A stretch of 64,000 nt of DNA, from contig NZ_FUYS01000010.1 of assembly GCF_900168055.1 (NCBI RefSeq), forward strand, positions 1-64,000. The letters run 5' to 3'. A model generated the notes under the pieces. It did no database searches and was not told the origin of the DNA. It was given only the letters and a program-made list of their open reading frames with translations. The stretch comes from Parapedobacter luteus (lineage in GTDB: Bacteria > Bacteroidota > Bacteroidia > Sphingobacteriales > Sphingobacteriaceae). A program made the translations under genes and the position numbers. Below are positions 1-12,860 of the stretch, piece after piece (position 1 is the stretch's first letter; every line of letters starts with the position of its first letter).

Positions 1-3
1 TTC

Positions 4-11
4 TACTTTTG
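4..11 (+). promoter_or_regulatory. rrn promoter P1, -7 box
   Basis: TACTTTTG fits the Bacteroidota -7 consensus TAnnTTTG. The bases just after it (GCAGCCCGCAAACGG) resemble those after the second promoter at 173-180 (GCAGTCCCAAACGG), which suggests a duplicated rRNA promoter. Its -33 element would lie outside the window. Confidence 0.55.
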
Positions 12-148
12 CAGCCCGCAAACGGGGAAACGGTAAGAAGTTTTGAGTTTGCGGTTGTTTTTTGAACGGTTTGGGTAAGGTTTTGCGGTTGTTTGGGGGC
101 GTTTGGTTTCCGGGCGTTTCGGGGGGTAAAAAAAAAAGTAAAATTTTT

Positions 149-180
149 TTTGGTGGAATAAAAAAAGCTCCTTACCTTTG
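149..180 (+). promoter_or_regulatory. rrn promoter P2 (-33 TTTG, -7 TACCTTTG)
   Basis: TTTG at 149-152 and TACCTTTG at 173-180 are separated by 20 bases, the spacing expected for the Bacteroidota primary sigma factor. An A/T-rich tract (about 128-150) precedes it and could act as an UP-like element. It lies about 290 bases before the 16S gene. Confidence 0.7.
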
Positions 181-473
181 CAGTCCCAAACGGAACGGGG
201 GGTTGAAAGACGGTAGGTTCCGGAGCCGGCGCGCGATGTGCCGGCGGCAGAAAAAGAAGCAAAGACGGATGCGGCCTTTCGGGGCTGCGGAAGATAAAAA
301 AGCCGAAGCGTGAGCGGAGGCGCGAGAGTTCTTGAAAGATATTGATATTCATGTAGCGTAACGAGTAGTCTGTCATGGGCGAAAGTTAACAAGACAGACC
401 TAAGTCAATCCAGGTTAATAGACATAATTAAAGATTGATTCCGAGCAATCGGGTCAGATCGGACATCATTTTT
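181..473 (+). other. rRNA operon leader
   Basis: This is the transcribed leader between promoter P2 and 16S. I see no convincing gene here; the short reading frames have no recognisable product. It probably holds the 5' half of the 16S processing stalk, but I did not fold it. Confidence 0.6.
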
Positions 474-1997
<1,524 letters not shown>

Positions 1998-2119
1998 AGG
2001 GTACCGGATTGGTACTCGTTGCGCCATGGATTATCAATTGAAAAGAGAGAAGAAGATATCAGGAAAATAGAGGACACCGTTCCCTTACACGGTGTGTCCT
2101 GAGAGGCGAGAATAAAGCT

Positions 2120-2193
2120 AGTCCCGTAGCTCAGTTGGTTAGAGCACTACACTGATAATGTAGGGGTCAGCAGTTCAAGTCTGCTCGGGACTA
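2120..2193 (+). tRNA. tRNA-Ile (GAT)
   Basis: A cloverleaf can be drawn: acceptor AGTCCCG pairs with CGGGACT (2186-2192), anticodon stem CTACA/TGTAG encloses a loop with anticodon GAT at 2154-2156, and the T arm AGCAG/CTGCT encloses TTCAAGT. The discriminator is A2193 and CCA is not encoded. The position between 16S and 23S is typical. Confidence 0.97.
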
Positions 2194-2200
2194 CGGGTAC

Positions 2201-2274
2201 GGGGAATTAGCTCAGCTGGCTAGAGCACCTGCCTTGCACGCAGGGGGTCAACGGTTCGAATCCGTTATTCTCCA
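2201..2274 (+). tRNA. tRNA-Ala (TGC)
   Basis: Acceptor GGGGAAT pairs with ATTCTCC (2267-2273, one G-T wobble). The anticodon stem CCTGC/GCAGG encloses a loop with TGC at 2235-2237, and the T loop is TTCGAAT. CCA is not encoded. It follows tRNA-Ile by 7 bases in the 16S-23S spacer. Confidence 0.97.
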
Positions 2275-2472
2275 CGCGTTTAGGATGAGGGGTTTCAGGA
2301 AGGGGAAAAAGGACGTTGTCCTTGCGCCTTATTCCGGGGTCCCTGCTCCCGAACAGAAGTTCTTTGACATATTGGAAGAAAACAAGAAGAGAAGAGAGAA
2401 GGCAACAGTAGGGCCGGCATGGCGACATGCGGTCCGAAGCAGGCCCGCGGTTGGCAAAAGGGCCGCGGGTTG

Positions 2473-5344
<2,872 letters not shown>

Positions 5345-5411
5345 GCAGAGATGCTGTTGCCTTGCTCGGATTCTCGTTCATGTTTTCTTCCGATGATATG
5401 TCATAAAGGTA

Positions 5412-5523
5412 TTCAGGTGCCTATATCGGCGGTGTCCACCTCTTCCCATCCCGAACAGAGCAGTTAAGCCCGCCAGAGCCGATGGTATTGCCGTAACAGG
5501 CGTGAGAGTAGGTCGGTGCCGGA
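5412..5523 (+). rRNA. rrf: 5S ribosomal RNA
   Basis: The block with CCATCCCGAACAGAG and GTTAAGCCCGCC is diagnostic for 5S. The terminal helix can form between GGTGCC near 5416 and GGTGCC near 5515 (two G-T pairs). Size is about 112 nt; ends are approximate. Confidence 0.93.
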
Positions 5524-5533
5524 TTTTATTTGG

Positions 5534-5570
5534 AAGCCCCGCGTGCAACTGCACACGGGGCTTTCTTTTT
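5534..5570 (+). terminator. intrinsic terminator of the rRNA operon
   Basis: A GC-rich hairpin (AAGCCCCG-c-GTGC / GCAC-a-CGGGGCTT, loop about AACT) is followed directly by TCTTTTT. It sits 10 bases after 5S. Confidence 0.92.
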
Positions 5571-5696
5571 GGGCAATGGTTTCGTTTTTTTCCTTAATAG
5601 CCTATGGGAGGTAGTGGGGGTGGTATATGATCTGTGTAGGACGGAACTTAGGCTATGCCAACCAAAAGAGTACGTAATTGACGATAGCGAGATCTG

Positions 5697-6386
5697 CTAC
5701 GGATTTTTAGGTCCGTCGTGGGTTTTTTTCCCCGTTACTCCAGGCTTGAAACGTGGTTTAAACCCGATTGGTTTAGCCGGCGACTGTTCAGCCTCATTTG
5801 CTTTTGGATTGCTTTCGGGACGATGGATTGTTTTATCCGACTTCTCGCTTGACGATTGTGAGGGTGCTGATTCTTCTGCTTTAGCGGTATCGTCTTTGGT
5901 TTTGGTTGCAGCCTTCTTTGCCGGCGAAGCGGATTTAAATCGCGGTTTGAATCCCAGTGGTCTGGCTGGTGGGCTGGTTTCTTCTGCCGGTGTAGGTGCT
6001 TTGGTGCTGTCTTGAGGTACTTCCTGGTCGGACGCCTTTGGGATAGTCGGTTTAGGCGGAGTACTTCCGGCTTTAAATCGCGGCTTGAATCCAAGTGGTT
6101 TGACTGGCGGGCTGCTTCCTTCTGTTGGAGTAGGTATATCGGCCGAATCGATTGGCGGCGTTTGAACCTCGCGGACGTCGGCCGTGGATGTATTTGCTAA
6201 TAGCTCCTTATCATTTAATAGGTATTCTTTCCGTAGCCGGTTGAACCAGTATTTTTTTGTATGATCGAAACTTTTTTCTCCCATTAGATCATAATGACTG
6301 CGGAACTCATCATACAAATCGGGCTTGGCTTGGCGCAGTTGCGCCAAATTAATCCGCTTTTTGATGAAAAATTCCTCGAAAGTCAT
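5697..6386 (-). CDS. hypothetical protein with three GFKPRFK motifs
   Basis: I do not recognise a function for this 229-residue protein. Residues 1-60 look folded and charged (MTFEEFFIKKRI..., with KSFDHTKKYWFNRLRKEY near 38-55). The rest is low-complexity, rich in Pro, Ser, Lys and Thr, and carries three near-identical motifs: KPLGFKPRFK (about 95), RPLGFKPRFK (about 141) and KPIGFKPRFK at the C-terminus. There is no signal peptide or membrane segment. The start codon overlaps the yebC stop by one base (TAATG), so translation is probably coupled. The repeats suggest a short binding motif shown three times on a disordered tail. It looks like a lineage-specific cytoplasmic protein. Confidence 0.85.
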   Translation of the reverse strand: MTFEEFFIKKRINLAQLRQAKPDLYDEFRSHYDLMGEKSFDHTKKYWFNRLRKEYLLNDKELLANTSTADVREVQTPPIDSADIPTPTEGSSPPVKPLGFKPRFKAGSTPPKPTIPKASDQEVPQDSTKAPTPAEETSPPARPLGFKPRFKSASPAKKAATKTKDDTAKAEESAPSQSSSEKSDKTIHRPESNPKANEAEQSPAKPIGFKPRFKPGVTGKKTHDGPKNP

Positions 6387-7111
6387 TAGGTCATGTTATG
6401 GTATACCGCCTGTACGTCGTCGTCTTCTTCGATTTTATCAATGAGTTTAAGTACATCCGCCGCATCTTCTTCGGAAACTTCGGTATTTGATAGGGCGATG
6501 CGCTCTAACTTGGCACTTTTTATTTCAATCCCTTTTTCTTCGAGTAAGCGTTGCATGTTGCCAAAGTCTTCAAATGAAGTTTGCGCAACCACGATGTCGT
6601 TTCCTTCCTCGTCGGCTTCTACGTACAACTCTTCCAGTCCGCCATCAATGAGTTCTAGCTCGAGCTCTTCCAAATCCACGTCGTCGGCCACGGTAAAGCG
6701 AAAAATCGATTTACGTTGAAAAATAAAATCGAGTGATCCCGTCTTACCGAGCGTTCCGCCAGCCTTGCTGAAATAACTGCGGATATTGGCTACTGTACGG
6801 TTCGTGTTATCAGTTGCGGTTTCAATGAGGATAGGCACGCCATGCGGGCCATAGCCTTCATAGACATGCTCTTCATATCCTTTGGCGTCCTTGTCTGATG
6901 CCCTTTTGATAGCCGCCTCGATGCGATCTTTGGGCATGTTTACCGCTTTCGCGTTCTGAATGGCGGTCCGCAGACGGGAGTTGCCCTCGGGATTCGGTCC
7001 GCCTTCTTTAACGGAAATAGCGATTTCTTTTCCTAAACGGGTGAATTGGACGGCCATTTTGGCCCAGCGTTTAAATTTGCGTTCTTTTCTAAACTCAAAT
7101 GCTCTTCCCAT
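6386..7111 (-). CDS. yebC: YebC/PmpR-family protein
   Basis: This 241-residue protein has the family's N-terminus (MGRAFEFRKERKFKRWAKMA), the block with TRLGKEIAISVKEGG, and the NMPKDRIEAAIKRAS stretch. Length matches the family (about 240-250). Members bind DNA or act on ribosomes translating difficult sequences such as proline runs; the exact role differs between reports. Its start overlaps the 3' end of the threonine dehydrogenase gene by 17 bases and its stop overlaps the next gene by one base, so the three are probably co-transcribed. Confidence 0.95.
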   Translation of the reverse strand: MGRAFEFRKERKFKRWAKMAVQFTRLGKEIAISVKEGGPNPEGNSRLRTAIQNAKAVNMPKDRIEAAIKRASDKDAKGYEEHVYEGYGPHGVPILIETATDNTNRTVANIRSYFSKAGGTLGKTGSLDFIFQRKSIFRFTVADDVDLEELELELIDGGLEELYVEADEEGNDIVVAQTSFEDFGNMQRLLEEKGIEIKSAKLERIALSNTEVSEEDAADVLKLIDKIEEDDDVQAVYHNMT

Positions 7112-8066
7112 CTTCTGAATGTATTTTTTCTTTAAGGTTTGTAATCATATCTACGGCAATGTCGGTTAAGGCGAATCGGGGTTGCCAATCCCAATCCTCG
7201 CGTGCTTCGGTATCGTCAATACTATTGGGCCACGTGTCGGCTATAGCTTGGCGCGGATCGTTTTCCGCATAGGTGATGGTAAACTCAGGAATGATGTTAC
7301 GGATTTCATCGGCCAACATGGCTGGTGTAAAACTAACGCCGGTAAGGTTATAGCTTGAGCGGATATGCAGTGCGTCTGCCGGAGCATCCATTAACGCCAG
7401 TGTGCCGCGGATGGCATCATCCATGTATAGCATAGGCAATGCCGTGTCTGCCGAAAGGAAGCAGGAGTATGTACCGTTTTTTAGGGCTTCATGAAATATA
7501 TGGATGGCATAGTCGGTCGTCCCGCCGCCAGGAGCGGCTTTCCAGCTGATAATGCCAGGATAACGGATACTCCTGATGTCGAGCCCATAACGTCCGTGAT
7601 AGTACTCGCATATGCGCTCGCCCGCTAATTTGCTGATGCCATAAACCGTATTGGGATCCATGACGGTGTATTGCGGGGTGTTCATTTTGGGCGAATGGGG
7701 TCCGAAGACAGCGATGGAGCTGGGCCAAAATACTTTGCTGACGCCATACTCGAGGGATAAATCCAGTACGTTCAGCAGCCCATTGACGTTGAGATCCCAA
7801 GCTTGGCGTGGATATTTTTCGCCGGTAGCGGAAAGCATGGCCGCTAAAAGGTAAACCTGCGTAGGCCGATATTTGGTGAATAGCAGATGCAGCGACTTTT
7901 TATCCAAAACGTCGATCGTTTCAAAAGGGCCGCTTGGATCCGGTACCTGAGGCTCGCGTATATCCGATGTAATTACCTGTTTTCCGCCAAATTTGGCCCG
8001 CAAAGCAATGGCCAACTCCGTTCCAATTTGACCGTTTGAACCAATGATGATTATCCGCTCTTCCAT
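7095..8066 (-). CDS. tdh: L-threonine 3-dehydrogenase, short-chain (SDR) type
   Basis: It is predicted to oxidise L-threonine to 2-amino-3-ketobutyrate with NAD+, in the cytoplasm. With the start at 8066 the protein has 323 residues. Visible are the Rossmann GSNGQIG (9-15), the YGISK catalytic Tyr142/Lys146 pair, the WPSS block near 114-117, and stretches typical of the bacterial SDR-type threonine dehydrogenase (PGGGTTDYA, SIDDTEAREDWDW). Alternative starts are ATG 8093 and GTG 8102; the latter overlaps the upstream stop as GTGA. I prefer 8066 because the family begins just before the glycine motif. A TAAGTTTG box (8072-8079, minus) lies only 5 bases before this ATG. Confidence 0.88.
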   Translation of the reverse strand: MEERIIIIGSNGQIGTELAIALRAKFGGKQVITSDIREPQVPDPSGPFETIDVLDKKSLHLLFTKYRPTQVYLLAAMLSATGEKYPRQAWDLNVNGLLNVLDLSLEYGVSKVFWPSSIAVFGPHSPKMNTPQYTVMDPNTVYGISKLAGERICEYYHGRYGLDIRSIRYPGIISWKAAPGGGTTDYAIHIFHEALKNGTYSCFLSADTALPMLYMDDAIRGTLALMDAPADALHIRSSYNLTGVSFTPAMLADEIRNIIPEFTITYAENDPRQAIADTWPNSIDDTEAREDWDWQPRFALTDIAVDMITNLKEKIHSEDGKSI

Positions 8067-8098
8067 TGGGTGCAAACTTAGCAAAATTTCCATGTTCG

Positions 8099-9706
8099 TC
8101 ACAGCCTAGCGGCCAATACAAAACTTTTGCGGTACACTTTTCGTGCGCCATGTGCGTTGTAGGTTTCGATGACGGCGATATAGATACCTACGGGGAGCGG
8201 CTGGTTAGCGTCGGAGAGCCCGTCCCAGGTAATGGTCCCCTTATTAGCCAGACTTTGGTTGCGTTGTAACCTTTTTACCAACACCCCCTTGTCGTTGTAG
8301 ATGTTTACCGTGGCCATGAACCCCTGATCGGGAAACTGGTAATTGATTTCCAGTTCGTCTTCAAACCCGTCGTTATCCGGTGAAAACGTTTTTGAGGTCA
8401 AAAAAATGCTTGCAGTATATTCTTGTACTGGTTGTTGTGAATTTTGATAACCCGGTGTAGCGCCGCCGACCAGACTGGCCGCTGACCGGAAATTGTCTGG
8501 GTCATTGGTCGGCCTGGAAAAATATTGGCGCTCCAGCGAGATGCCTTGGTGGTTGGAGATAAAAGGTGACTGCAGCGCTGGTGTATAAAAGAGACTGTCA
8601 ATTGTTGTTTTCCCACTGTAAAGTACAACACCGCCCTGTGCGTTATTGAAGTTTGGAAGCATGGGCGTTTCGATAAAAGCGTTTGGATTGCTATGCGGGT
8701 AATGCTGCTTTATGATGTGCGGATTAGTCGTCAAGACTTTATATTCGTTCGGATAAAAAGCGAGGGGGGCTTCACTAATTTTTCTGCGGCTGCCGGGCGT
8801 TCCGCTCGAATTCACGCTGGCTATTTCGATGTGCTCCAAATTGATTGTTTTATTGGAATGATTATAGATTTCAATGAAGTCCACGCCTGCTGGTTTCGGG
8901 TTGGAAAGCACTTCGTTAATGAGGATGTCACCGGGCTGGATTCCATTTGATTGAATGGTATCTATTGGCGGATCGAGCGGTTTGATAAGTAGATAATCAA
9001 GGCGGTAGTCTTGCGCCCTTGTTGGCGAAAAGTTGACAAAGAATCCTGCGTACCCTCCATAGGGATATGTCGCATCGGTTACGCTGGCCACCCCCTCTTC
9101 GCTGTATAGCGCATTGAATGTACCGTTGCCATACTCATCGGCCAGTATTTGCCACTGCCCATCAATGCTGTGGGTGACCCGTATGCGTGCGCGGAATTTA
9201 TTTCCTCGGTTGGCAATGGCCTTGCTTTGGAAAATGACAGTACGTGTATTGCCATTTTGCCGCCATAAGCGGTAGGTGTGCGTGCCGTCGGTACCGTCGA
9301 TTTGAAGATGGTAGCCCTGAAGTGGTTCATTGAGCGATGATGCGGTAGATGCAAGATAAAGCCTAATGAAATTATTTGCCGTGAGTACGTCGTCTACTTG
9401 TATGCCCGCTTCCCATGCCGTATTCCGTAAACGCGCAGAAGGGATGGCGATGAAAGCGGGAGCAACCGCGCCCGGATTAAGCTGTAAACGGTTATCGGCC
9501 GGGATAAAGGAGGTCGTATGCCCCAACCAATGGGCAAGTAAACCAGCGGAAAAGTCGTCGAAAAAAGATGCTCCTATGGTATCGTCAGGTAATAACTTGG
9601 TTTCCCGATGTACTGGTGGCCTGGATACGTTCTGTTCTATCCACAAGGGTTGGATACCGCATAATAAAGGCAACAAGAAACTTAATGAAAATAAACTGTT
9701 TTTCAC
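8099..9706 (-). CDS. secreted lamin-tail-domain protein
   Basis: The 535-residue protein begins with a signal peptide (MKNSLFSLSFLLPLLCG). Residues about 45-245 look like a beta-rich, lectin-like domain. About 265-390 is a lamin tail domain (GDILINEVLSNPK, DFIEIYNHSNKTINL). The C-terminus (about 430-535) is a FlgD-like or gliding-type Ig domain (FSPDNDGFEDELEI, WDGLSDANQPLPVGIY) as found on large Bacteroidota exported proteins. Lamin tail domains occur in secreted nucleases and surface proteins; no nuclease domain is visible, so I assign no activity. Confidence 0.82.
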   Translation of the reverse strand: MKNSLFSLSFLLPLLCGIQPLWIEQNVSRPPVHRETKLLPDDTIGASFFDDFSAGLLAHWLGHTTSFIPADNRLQLNPGAVAPAFIAIPSARLRNTAWEAGIQVDDVLTANNFIRLYLASTASSLNEPLQGYHLQIDGTDGTHTYRLWRQNGNTRTVIFQSKAIANRGNKFRARIRVTHSIDGQWQILADEYGNGTFNALYSEEGVASVTDATYPYGGYAGFFVNFSPTRAQDYRLDYLLIKPLDPPIDTIQSNGIQPGDILINEVLSNPKPAGVDFIEIYNHSNKTINLEHIEIASVNSSGTPGSRRKISEAPLAFYPNEYKVLTTNPHIIKQHYPHSNPNAFIETPMLPNFNNAQGGVVLYSGKTTIDSLFYTPALQSPFISNHQGISLERQYFSRPTNDPDNFRSAASLVGGATPGYQNSQQPVQEYTASIFLTSKTFSPDNDGFEDELEINYQFPDQGFMATVNIYNDKGVLVKRLQRNQSLANKGTITWDGLSDANQPLPVGIYIAVIETYNAHGARKVYRKSFVLAARL

Positions 9707-9856
9707 TTCCTGGTATTTATCGTTTAGGTAGCGAACGCTCGGTTCATAACCTTTGGGATTGGCGATTCAATAGTTTCATCGTTTTGAAGACTGATAGACA
9801 ATGGGTTCGGACGAAGGTTTTTGAAATTCCTTGTCGCTAAGTTGAGCCAAAATTTG

Positions 9857-9864
9857 TATGTTTG
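9857..9864 (+). promoter_or_regulatory. -7 box, probable asd promoter
   Basis: TATGTTTG matches TAnnTTTG and lies 63 bases before the asd start. The nearest TTG (9831-9833) is 23 bases upstream, slightly too far, so only the -7 element is supported. Confidence 0.5.
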
Positions 9865-9927
9865 GCAGCTTTTAAAAGTTTAAAGTTAAACAATATTAAA
9901 TTCATTAACAAAACAACGAAACAAAAA

Positions 9928-10917
9928 ATGAAAGTGGCAGTAGTCGGCGCGACCGGGCTGGTGGGTTCGGAGATGTTAACGGTGTTAGCAGCGCGTAATT
10001 TTCCCGTAACAGAATTGATTCCTGTAGCCTCTGAGCGCAGCAAGGGTAAGGAAATCGAATTCAAGGGAAAGCAGTATAAGGTGGTCACACCCGACGAAGC
10101 CATCGCCCTTAAACCCGATGTGGCGCTGTTTTCGGCAGGTGGCAGTACGTCGCTGGAATATGCGCCAAAATTCGCTGATTCGGGTATTACGGTGATCGAT
10201 AATTCTTCGGCCTGGCGAATGGACCCTACCAAGAAGCTGGTCGTTCCTGAGGTCAATGGACATGTATTGGCCGCCGGTGACAAGATCATTGCTAATCCAA
10301 ACTGTTCGACCATTCAGATGGTGGTCGTATTGAAACCATTGCACGAAAAATATATCATCAAGCGGGTGGTCGTCTCTACCTATCAATCGGTAACAGGTAC
10401 CGGTGTAAAGGCCGTGAAGCAGTTGAACGACGAACGCGCGGGCGTCGAAGGGGAAAAGGCCTATCCCTATCAGATTGATTTGAATGTCATCCCACAGATT
10501 GATGTATTCCAGGAAAATGGATACACCAAGGAAGAGATGAAGATGATAAAGGAGACGAACAAGATTATGGGTGATGACAACATTCGTGTAACGGCTACTA
10601 CGGTCCGTATTCCGGTGATCGGCGGTCACTCCGAATCTGTGAATATTGAATTTGCCCATGATTTTGACGTCGAAGAAGTACGTGCCCTGTTAGCCGGTCA
10701 ATCCGGTGTGGTCGTAGTTGACGATCCCGCCCAACTAAAGTATCCAATGCCCAAAGATGCGCATGGAAAAGATGAAGTGTTTGTGGGGCGTATTCGCAGA
10801 GATGAAAGCCAACCTAAAACACTCAACCTTTGGGTGGTGGCCGATAATTTGCGCAAAGGTGCCGCCACCAATGCGGTACAGATCGCAGAGACACTGCTGG
10901 CGAAGGGGTTGTTATAA
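9928..10917 (+). CDS. asd: aspartate-semialdehyde dehydrogenase
   Basis: It reduces L-aspartyl-4-phosphate to the semialdehyde with NADPH, the branch point to lysine/diaminopimelate, threonine and methionine. The start at 9928 gives 329 residues and puts the nucleotide-binding GATGLVGSE at residues 7-15. Catalytic Cys126 is in NPNCSTIQ, and R227/H234 are in RIPVIGGHSE. An in-frame ATG at 9862 would add 22 poorly conserved residues that overlap the promoter box region, so it was not used. A strong terminator follows. Confidence 0.96.
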   Translation: MKVAVVGATGLVGSEMLTVLAARNFPVTELIPVASERSKGKEIEFKGKQYKVVTPDEAIALKPDVALFSAGGSTSLEYAPKFADSGITVIDNSSAWRMDPTKKLVVPEVNGHVLAAGDKIIANPNCSTIQMVVVLKPLHEKYIIKRVVVSTYQSVTGTGVKAVKQLNDERAGVEGEKAYPYQIDLNVIPQIDVFQENGYTKEEMKMIKETNKIMGDDNIRVTATTVRIPVIGGHSESVNIEFAHDFDVEEVRALLAGQSGVVVVDDPAQLKYPMPKDAHGKDEVFVGRIRRDESQPKTLNLWVVADNLRKGAATNAVQIAETLLAKGLL

Positions 10918-10939
10918 GGATTCTCTCCTGGCTATATGA

Positions 10940-10970
10940 AAGCATCTGTCCAATGGCAGATGCTTTTTTT
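10940..10970 (+). terminator. intrinsic terminator after asd
   Basis: AAGCATCTG (10940-10948) pairs with CAGATGCTT (10957-10965), followed by a T run to 10970. Confidence 0.9.
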
Positions 10971-11039
10971 ATTCCTTTAGCATTTGTGGAGTAAGGGTAG
11001 TATGCCTCATGGTTGTCCTAAGCCGAAAAAGGAACAATA

Positions 11040-12047
11040 ATGAAAAAAAACAAGACTACCCGTATGATGATTCAAGTGATGGTTTGCTTAATAACGATCT
11101 TGGTCTGCACCGTTGATTTATTGGCACAGGCTGGTAAAACCAACCAAGTGCATGTTGGTATCATTTATCCGTTGAGCACGAATGGCAAGACAGCCTTGGT
11201 TGACACGAATAGGTTTTCGTTGCATTTGATTTCGGGTGTTTCCCAGCAAGAAGATGCCTGCCTCATTACCGGTGTCTCCGGCATTGTCAAAGGCAAGGCT
11301 TATGGAGTGGCGATAGCGGGGGTGTCTAACCATATCACCTACGCTAAGGGTACGCAAGTGGCGGGTATGCTGAATCATATAAAAGATAGCGCCCAAGGGC
11401 TACAAATAGCTGGGCTTGCAAACTTGACGGGTAAGGAGGCAAAAGGTGTTCAAATAGCGGGAGTGATAAACAAAGCCGGTGATGTGACCACACAAGTGGC
11501 TGGATTGGTCAATGTTGCCAAGCGGGTGAAAGGTGTGCAGGTAGCCGGATTGATCAATGTTGCTGAAGCGAGTGACTATCCAATTGGAATACTTAATTTT
11601 ATAAAGGAAGGAGAACTGCAACTGGGCGTGACGCTCGACGAAGCGGGGAGTAGCCTGCTGACTTTTCGGTCTGGGGGGAACGTGTTATACGGTATTCTCG
11701 GTATCGGCTACAATTTCAAGCATGAGGAAGCACGTTATATACTTGAAGGCGGTATTGGCGCACATCTTATCGCGCAAAAAGCATTCCGCCTAAATGCAGA
11801 GCTGGCCAGTGCAGCCATGACAAGCTTTGAAGACGGTGTCTATAATAAGCAGAGTTTCCGTGCGTTGGCTGGTTATCGGGTGGTCCCGGGCTTGGAGCTG
11901 TTTGCTGGCCCTACATTCAATCATTTGCTATTTGAGGCTGATCAGCCCGCCATCAGGGACGACCGATATCTATGGACACACAACGGAAAAGACTATTTCA
12001 GTGGATTTTTCATTGGCGGGATTATCGGATTGCAAATTTCACTTTAA
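11040..12047 (+). CDS. secreted surface-repeat protein (GVQIAGL-type repeats)
   Basis: The 335-residue protein has an N-terminal hydrophobic export signal (about 9-30, ending near LAQA). From about 70 to 175 it carries at least six short degenerate repeats of the type GxQIAGLxNxA (GVAIAGVSN, GTQVAGMLN, GLQIAGLAN, GVQIAGVIN, TQVAGLVN, GVQVAGLIN). The C-terminal half alternates hydrophobic and polar residues and ends in ISL, as expected for an outer-membrane beta structure. It resembles the LA_2272-type surface-repeat family as I know it. The ligand is unknown. Confidence 0.75.
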   Translation: MKKNKTTRMMIQVMVCLITILVCTVDLLAQAGKTNQVHVGIIYPLSTNGKTALVDTNRFSLHLISGVSQQEDACLITGVSGIVKGKAYGVAIAGVSNHITYAKGTQVAGMLNHIKDSAQGLQIAGLANLTGKEAKGVQIAGVINKAGDVTTQVAGLVNVAKRVKGVQVAGLINVAEASDYPIGILNFIKEGELQLGVTLDEAGSSLLTFRSGGNVLYGILGIGYNFKHEEARYILEGGIGAHLIAQKAFRLNAELASAAMTSFEDGVYNKQSFRALAGYRVVPGLELFAGPTFNHLLFEADQPAIRDDRYLWTHNGKDYFSGFFIGGIIGLQISL

Positions 12048-12078
12048 TTGAGCAAATGAATTTTTTTACTTAAGTTTG
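12048..12078 (+). promoter_or_regulatory. promoter of the DUF1080 lipoprotein gene
   Basis: TTG (12048-12050), 20 bases, then TAAGTTTG (12071-12078) is a full Bacteroidota promoter. It begins one base after the stop of the preceding gene and lies 27 bases before the next ATG. Confidence 0.8.
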
Positions 12079-12105
12079 TTTGTCATAAATCAATTAATCA
12101 GTGTT

Positions 12106-12849
12106 ATGAGAAAAAAAACAGGCTTAGCCACCATAGCTGTCTTCACTGCTATGGCTTTTTCATGTAATCAAGGAAACCAAAAAACAGTTGAAACCGCTAC
12201 GGCTGAAGACGCCGCTACGCGGGAATGGATTTCCTTATTTGACGGCCAAAGCCTTGCCGGTTGGCGTGGGTTTAATAAAGGAGACGCTGTGGTAGATAAC
12301 TGGATCGTGGAAGATGGCGTGCTCACCTGCCTCGGCAAAACGGGTGGTGCCGACATCGGCGGTGATATTGTTACCGATGCGTCTTTTGGTAATTTCGAAC
12401 TGGAGTGGGAATGGAAGATATCCGAGGGTGGCAACTCGGGGCTGATGTACCACGTCGTGGAGGACCAGAAATACAAGGCGCCCTATGAAACGGGGCCTGA
12501 ATATCAGCTGATAGATGATATCGGTTTTCCAGGTACGCTGGAAAATTGGCAGCAAGCAGGGGCGAATTATGCCATGAACCCAGCGGATAATGCCAAGAAG
12601 GAATTGAATCCAGTAGGTGAATGGAATAGCAGCAAGATCGTCTACAACAACGGTCATGTGGAGCATTGGCTCAACGGTCAGAAAATCGTGGAATTCCAGG
12701 AAGGTACTCCGGAGTGGAATAAAGAAAAAACGGAAGGAAAGTGGAAAGATTTCCCGGACTATAAAATTGCCAATGAAGGCAAAATAGCCTTGCAAGATCA
12801 TGGCGATCAAGCTTGGTTCAGAAACATCCGGATTAAAGAGCTGCCATAA
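12106..12849 (+). CDS. DUF1080 (3-keto-disaccharide hydrolase-like) lipoprotein
   Basis: From the ATG at 12106 the protein has 247 residues and begins with a lipoprotein signal ending in the lipobox AFSC. The rest is one DUF1080 domain: WISLFDGQSLAGWRGF near the start, a GGNSGLMYHV block, GPEYQLIDD, and a final IALQDHGDQAWFRNIRIKEL. The fold is a concanavalin-like beta sandwich. Some members cleave 3-keto-glycosides after a partner oxidoreductase oxidises C3. An upstream ATG at 12076 was rejected because it lies inside the promoter's -7 box. The gene is followed 11 bases later by pncA. Confidence 0.9.
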   Translation: MRKKTGLATIAVFTAMAFSCNQGNQKTVETATAEDAATREWISLFDGQSLAGWRGFNKGDAVVDNWIVEDGVLTCLGKTGGADIGGDIVTDASFGNFELEWEWKISEGGNSGLMYHVVEDQKYKAPYETGPEYQLIDDIGFPGTLENWQQAGANYAMNPADNAKKELNPVGEWNSSKIVYNNGHVEHWLNGQKIVEFQEGTPEWNKEKTEGKWKDFPDYKIANEGKIALQDHGDQAWFRNIRIKELP

Positions 12850-12860
12850 TTTGAAGGCTG

